From: an uncultured Bacteroidales bacterium
Lineage (GTDB): Bacteria > Bacteroidota > Bacteroidia > Bacteroidales > UBA932
Direction: 5' to 3'
Length of the DNA: 64,000 nucleotides
Assembly (NCBI GenBank): GCA_934667175.1
Contig: CAKULN010000011.1
Location: forward strand, 12,646-76,645
Each line of letters starts with the position of its first letter. The stretch's first letter is position 1. A program made the translations under genes and the position numbers. Under the pieces are notes generated by a model. The model saw only the letters and a list, made by a program, of their open reading frames with translations. It did not search any database and was not told the DNA's origin. Of the stretch, positions 61,254 to 64,000 are shown in pieces.

Positions 61254-64000
61254 ATGAATATTCCACAGCAAAACCACATTCTGGTAGGCCTTGGCGGTAC
61301 GGGAGGAAAAGTACTGAAGGCCTTCAAAAAGAGGCTTTTCCAGGAGTTTACTCCTGAGGAAAGAGCAAAACTTCCTATCGGATTCCTTTACGTTGACACC
61401 ACGGACGAGATGATGCATTCCGGAGACGGAGATAAGAGTTGGTATGTACATGGAGAGAATGCACAGTTCAACGCCAACGAGTTTCTGTTCATAAAAGGCA
61501 TTTCACTTGATGAGATTTTTGCGGCACCATCAAGTTACCCGGGTTTGAAAGGTGTGGTCGGAGATCCAGATGTCATGAAGGATAGCATTGGCAAACTCGG
61601 TGTCGCCGCCGGCCAGATGCGCCGTGCGGGAAGGATTCTGTTCGGAGCGAATGTGTCCCCGTACCGAGCTGCGATGGAGAATGTCTACAAGAGGGTGAAT
61701 GATATCAGCAAGGCTAGTGGCACCTGTATCTACATCTTTGGTGGTCTCGCCGGCGGTACTGGTTCGGGTTCAATTGTTGACGTGGTCGCGCAGACACGCA
61801 TGATTTCTGCTTTCAAGAAGGGGTATGAGACTACAAGCGAGGGAAAGGCGGTCGGTACCAATATTGTGGCTTACTCTATGATTCCCGAAATTACTCCCCC
61901 TGCTGGAAGTGACGAGGGGAGGTATCATGCTAATGGCTATGCCGCCCTCAAAGAACTTAACGCCCTCCTTTGCGGAGCGTGGAAGCCTTTTGACCTTACC
62001 GGAATGTCAGCCACAGGCAGACTTGAGTTCGACGGAATCAATCGTGTCGCCGACGGTCTGATGGTCTACACCAATGAAAATGAAAAAGGCGTGACCCTTG
62101 ACTCTCTTTACGAACTGCCTCAGGTGGTCGCCGATTTCGCCTATAGCAGAATTTTCATAGAATTCAATGACAATACCACCGGGGACTTCATCCGTAGTGC
62201 ATCATTCGAGAACATCACAGAACCTAATGAAATGTACGAGAAGGCCAAGAACGGGGCGATTATCCCGTACAGGACCAAAACAGTGGGGGCATTTGGTATA
62301 AAGAGAGTAGTCGTTCCAGAGGAGGAGATCAAGGAATACTTCACCTATTCACTTGGCCGTCAGTCCCTCCTGCAGATGCGGTACAACAACTGGAATGACG
62401 ATCTCGGCTTCCGTGACGCTCCTGCCAACATCGACTGGGCGGACTATGTCAAAGGTCAGGACAAGAAACTTGGCAATCCTCTTGAGAATTGGAGATTCTC
62501 TGACAAGCATCTGATGCTTGACATCCCAATCCTGCCAACCGACGAGGGGAAATGGGGAACATTCCAGACATACTGGGGCAAGGTGGTGCCGAAATGGCTT
62601 GAGGATGCCCAAAGCACCTCACAACCAATCGCCAAACTTAACGAATTGTGCGCGAAGGGACTCCAGACAGGCTTCAGAGGTGTCGGGGTGTCAGATTTCT
62701 TTACCGGAAAAAAAGAGGCCAGAGAAAAACACGCCGATGAAATCGTGCAGAGGATGGAGGCCGACCTTTTTGACAAGTGGGCTAACGGCACATTTGCTCT
62801 GAACAACCTTCTTGAACTCAGCGATACCATCATTTCTGAGACGCAGGGCAAAATCAAACAGTTCGAAGACAGGGCGGTAAAACTTCGCCAACTTATTGAC
62901 AAACTTGAGCAGGAGCGTCAGGCAAAAGCCAAGGAATATAATGAATCCAGCCTCATAATCCGTGGTCTGAAAGGTAAACAGATGTTGGCCGCCTATGCGG
63001 AAATCATGCAGAAAATCTGCCAGAGGCGCACCGAAGTGGAAGCCTGCGGGTTCTCCCTTGACCTGCTCAAAGTACTAGTGAGTAAGGAAAACACCCTGCG
63101 CTCACGTCTGGAGGAGTTCGTCGGCACTGTAAGTGATGCCATCAAAGGAAGCGACAAGCAAGTAGGAACCCTTTGTAAGGACGAAGCAGACACAGACAGT
63201 CTGGAGGGCACGGTAATCCGCTACTATGACAAGTCCAAGGTCAAAGCCTTCACTGAGGGGATGATTCACAACAAGAAGGATCAGGAGAACATTTCCACAG
63301 CCGTGCGTCAGGAAATCCTGAAACTTATCGGAACGGAAAAGACATTTGCAAAGGCTAACGCCGCAATTGACCAAGATGCCATCAGCGATATTTTCGAGAA
63401 GACAGTCCGTGAAAAGGTCATCTTCATTCACGATAACACCTTGATTGAAGACAGGGAAAAGCTCATAAACCGCAACATCCTCGAACAGCTCAGCGAAAAA
63501 TACTCTTCAGCAGAGGATCTTCGGCAGTTTGCCCAGAAGATCATTTCCGAAAGCGGTGTTCTCGTCAGATTCAATCAGAGCGAGGTGAACAGGAGTGTGG
63601 TCAACAATCCTGTCACCATCGTGGGGACCACGGTGATGCGCCGACGTGTGCTTGTGAACCTTCCTAAGGTGGAGGGCAAAGAAAAAGTCCAGAAGTTCGC
63701 CGAGAATCTTAAGACTGCATTGGAGAATGCGACTGATGCCAGTGTAAAGGTCAAGGTGGACATGTCCGGGGAACGGAAAAACGAGATCACCGTGATGAGC
63801 ATAGCCTACTACTTCCCGATTCGATGTCTCCAGAACCTCACTTTCTACAAGGAAAAATTCGACTATCTCACCACTGTCACCCAGACAATGAGTAAGTCCG
63901 AAGTCCGCAAGTATAAGATTATCCTCTTCGGCGAGGGAGTTGGAGGAGAAGGACTGCCTGACTTGTTCGTGGCAAAGGAAAAGCAGAAGTCCCAGTTGAG
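61254..64000 (+). CDS. Large tubulin/FtsZ-like GTPase family protein (Tubulin_2-like), 3' end beyond the window
   Basis: The frame is open from ATG 61254 to the window end (915 codons, no stop). The N-terminus HILVGLGGTGGKVLKAFKKRL is the nucleotide-binding turn of the Tubulin_2 family, and the tubulin/FtsZ signature is AGGTGSG at residues 166-172 in IFGGLAGGTGSGSIVD. A charged helical stretch near residues 523-564 could be a coiled coil. The remaining C-terminal part is unfamiliar. It lies 111 bp after the LRR lipoprotein on the same strand, so operon membership is possible. Proteins of this kind are far larger than FtsZ, and their function is not known to me. It is unlikely to be FtsZ itself. 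Confidence 0.8.
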   Translation, partial: MNIPQQNHILVGLGGTGGKVLKAFKKRLFQEFTPEERAKLPIGFLYVDTTDEMMHSGDGDKSWYVHGENAQFNANEFLFIKGISLDEIFAAPSSYPGLKGVVGDPDVMKDSIGKLGVAAGQMRRAGRILFGANVSPYRAAMENVYKRVNDISKASGTCIYIFGGLAGGTGSGSIVDVVAQTRMISAFKKGYETTSEGKAVGTNIVAYSMIPEITPPAGSDEGRYHANGYAALKELNALLCGAWKPFDLTGMSATGRLEFDGINRVADGLMVYTNENEKGVTLDSLYELPQVVADFAYSRIFIEFNDNTTGDFIRSASFENITEPNEMYEKAKNGAIIPYRTKTVGAFGIKRVVVPEEEIKEYFTYSLGRQSLLQMRYNNWNDDLGFRDAPANIDWADYVKGQDKKLGNPLENWRFSDKHLMLDIPILPTDEGKWGTFQTYWGKVVPKWLEDAQSTSQPIAKLNELCAKGLQTGFRGVGVSDFFTGKKEAREKHADEIVQRMEADLFDKWANGTFALNNLLELSDTIISETQGKIKQFEDRAVKLRQLIDKLEQERQAKAKEYNESSLIIRGLKGKQMLAAYAEIMQKICQRRTEVEACGFSLDLLKVLVSKENTLRSRLEEFVGTVSDAIKGSDKQVGTLCKDEADTDSLEGTVIRYYDKSKVKAFTEGMIHNKKDQENISTAVRQEILKLIGTEKTFAKANAAIDQDAISDIFEKTVREKVIFIHDNTLIEDREKLINRNILEQLSEKYSSAEDLRQFAQKIISESGVLVRFNQSEVNRSVVNNPVTIVGTTVMRRRVLVNLPKVEGKEKVQKFAENLKTALENATDASVKVKVDMSGERKNEITVMSIAYYFPIRCLQNLTFYKEKFDYLTTVTQTMSKSEVRKYKIILFGEGVGGEGLPDLFVAKEKQKSQL

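Noticed and set aside
1..64000. tRNA and rRNA genes
   Set aside because: I looked for the T-loop and acceptor signatures and conserved rRNA blocks on both strands and saw none; a covariance search could still find a missed tRNA.

Overview
The window is a Bacteroidota chromosome segment, almost certainly from the order Bacteroidales. The evidence is a SusC/SusD/SusE/SusG starch locus, many lipoproteins with outer-membrane export signals, Bacteroidota-type promoters (-7 box TAnnTTTG, several with TTG about 19-20 bp upstream), LRR_5/BspA-like and fimbrillin-like proteins, and PD-(D/E)XK and AAA-ATPase families common in gut Bacteroidales. Base composition is close to 50% GC. A gut or rumen Bacteroidales with no close cultured relative is my guess, not something the sequence proves. 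No rRNA, tRNA or CRISPR array was found.

Layout. 1-9154: starch-utilisation operon (SusC end, SusD, SusE-like, SusG-like amylase with an inserted carbohydrate-binding domain, and a lipoprotein fusing two GH13 modules). 9214-19250: TonB-dependent receptor whose start codon lies in a 16-bp tandem repeat, a REP-associated transposase (RAYT) bracketed by 51-bp-period hairpins, an orphan FtsX-type permease, a choloylglycine-hydrolase-family enzyme and ferritin. 19252-25110: GlpT transporter, a Ser-type sulfatase, a lipocalin and an Rpn-like nuclease, with truncated copies of neighbouring genes scattered between them. 25111-28224: lipid A/surface sugar-transfer operon (GT2, twin LAB_N membrane protein, ArnT-like transferase). 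28288-36775: aldehyde dehydrogenase, MATE transporter, a three-gene cassette with a probable ADP-ribosyltransferase, a polysaccharide flippase, an SGNH esterase and an AAA/PD-(D/E)XK protein. 36857-50820: truncated outer-membrane barrel, second organophosphate transporter, CoA-transferase, MazG, prfA, a galacturonokinase-like kinase with a nucleotidyltransferase and pgi, an M20 peptidase and pyrF. 51181-54386: AraC regulator with a carboxymuconolactone-decarboxylase/cupin protein and a flavodoxin, then a GNAT acetyltransferase. 54493-56765: an AlbA_2 ATP-binding protein flanked by 230-bp direct repeats. 57178-64000: two fimbrillin-like lipoproteins, the second with an LRR solenoid, then a large tubulin/FtsZ-like GTPase that runs off the window.

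Two dispersed signals cut across gene boundaries. Intergenic regions carry a palindromic REP family with the core GAGC(T/C)TG(T/C)CGAA, whose flanking stem bases change in compensating ways between copies. Separately, the hexamer GAATAT/ATATTC is strongly over-represented in genes and spacers and on both strands; it dictates codon choice at Glu-Tyr and Ile-Phe pairs. The least explained pieces are the tubulin-like locus, the RAYT with its hairpins, the repeat-flanked AlbA_2 gene, the ADP-ribosyltransferase-like cassette and the hexamer.
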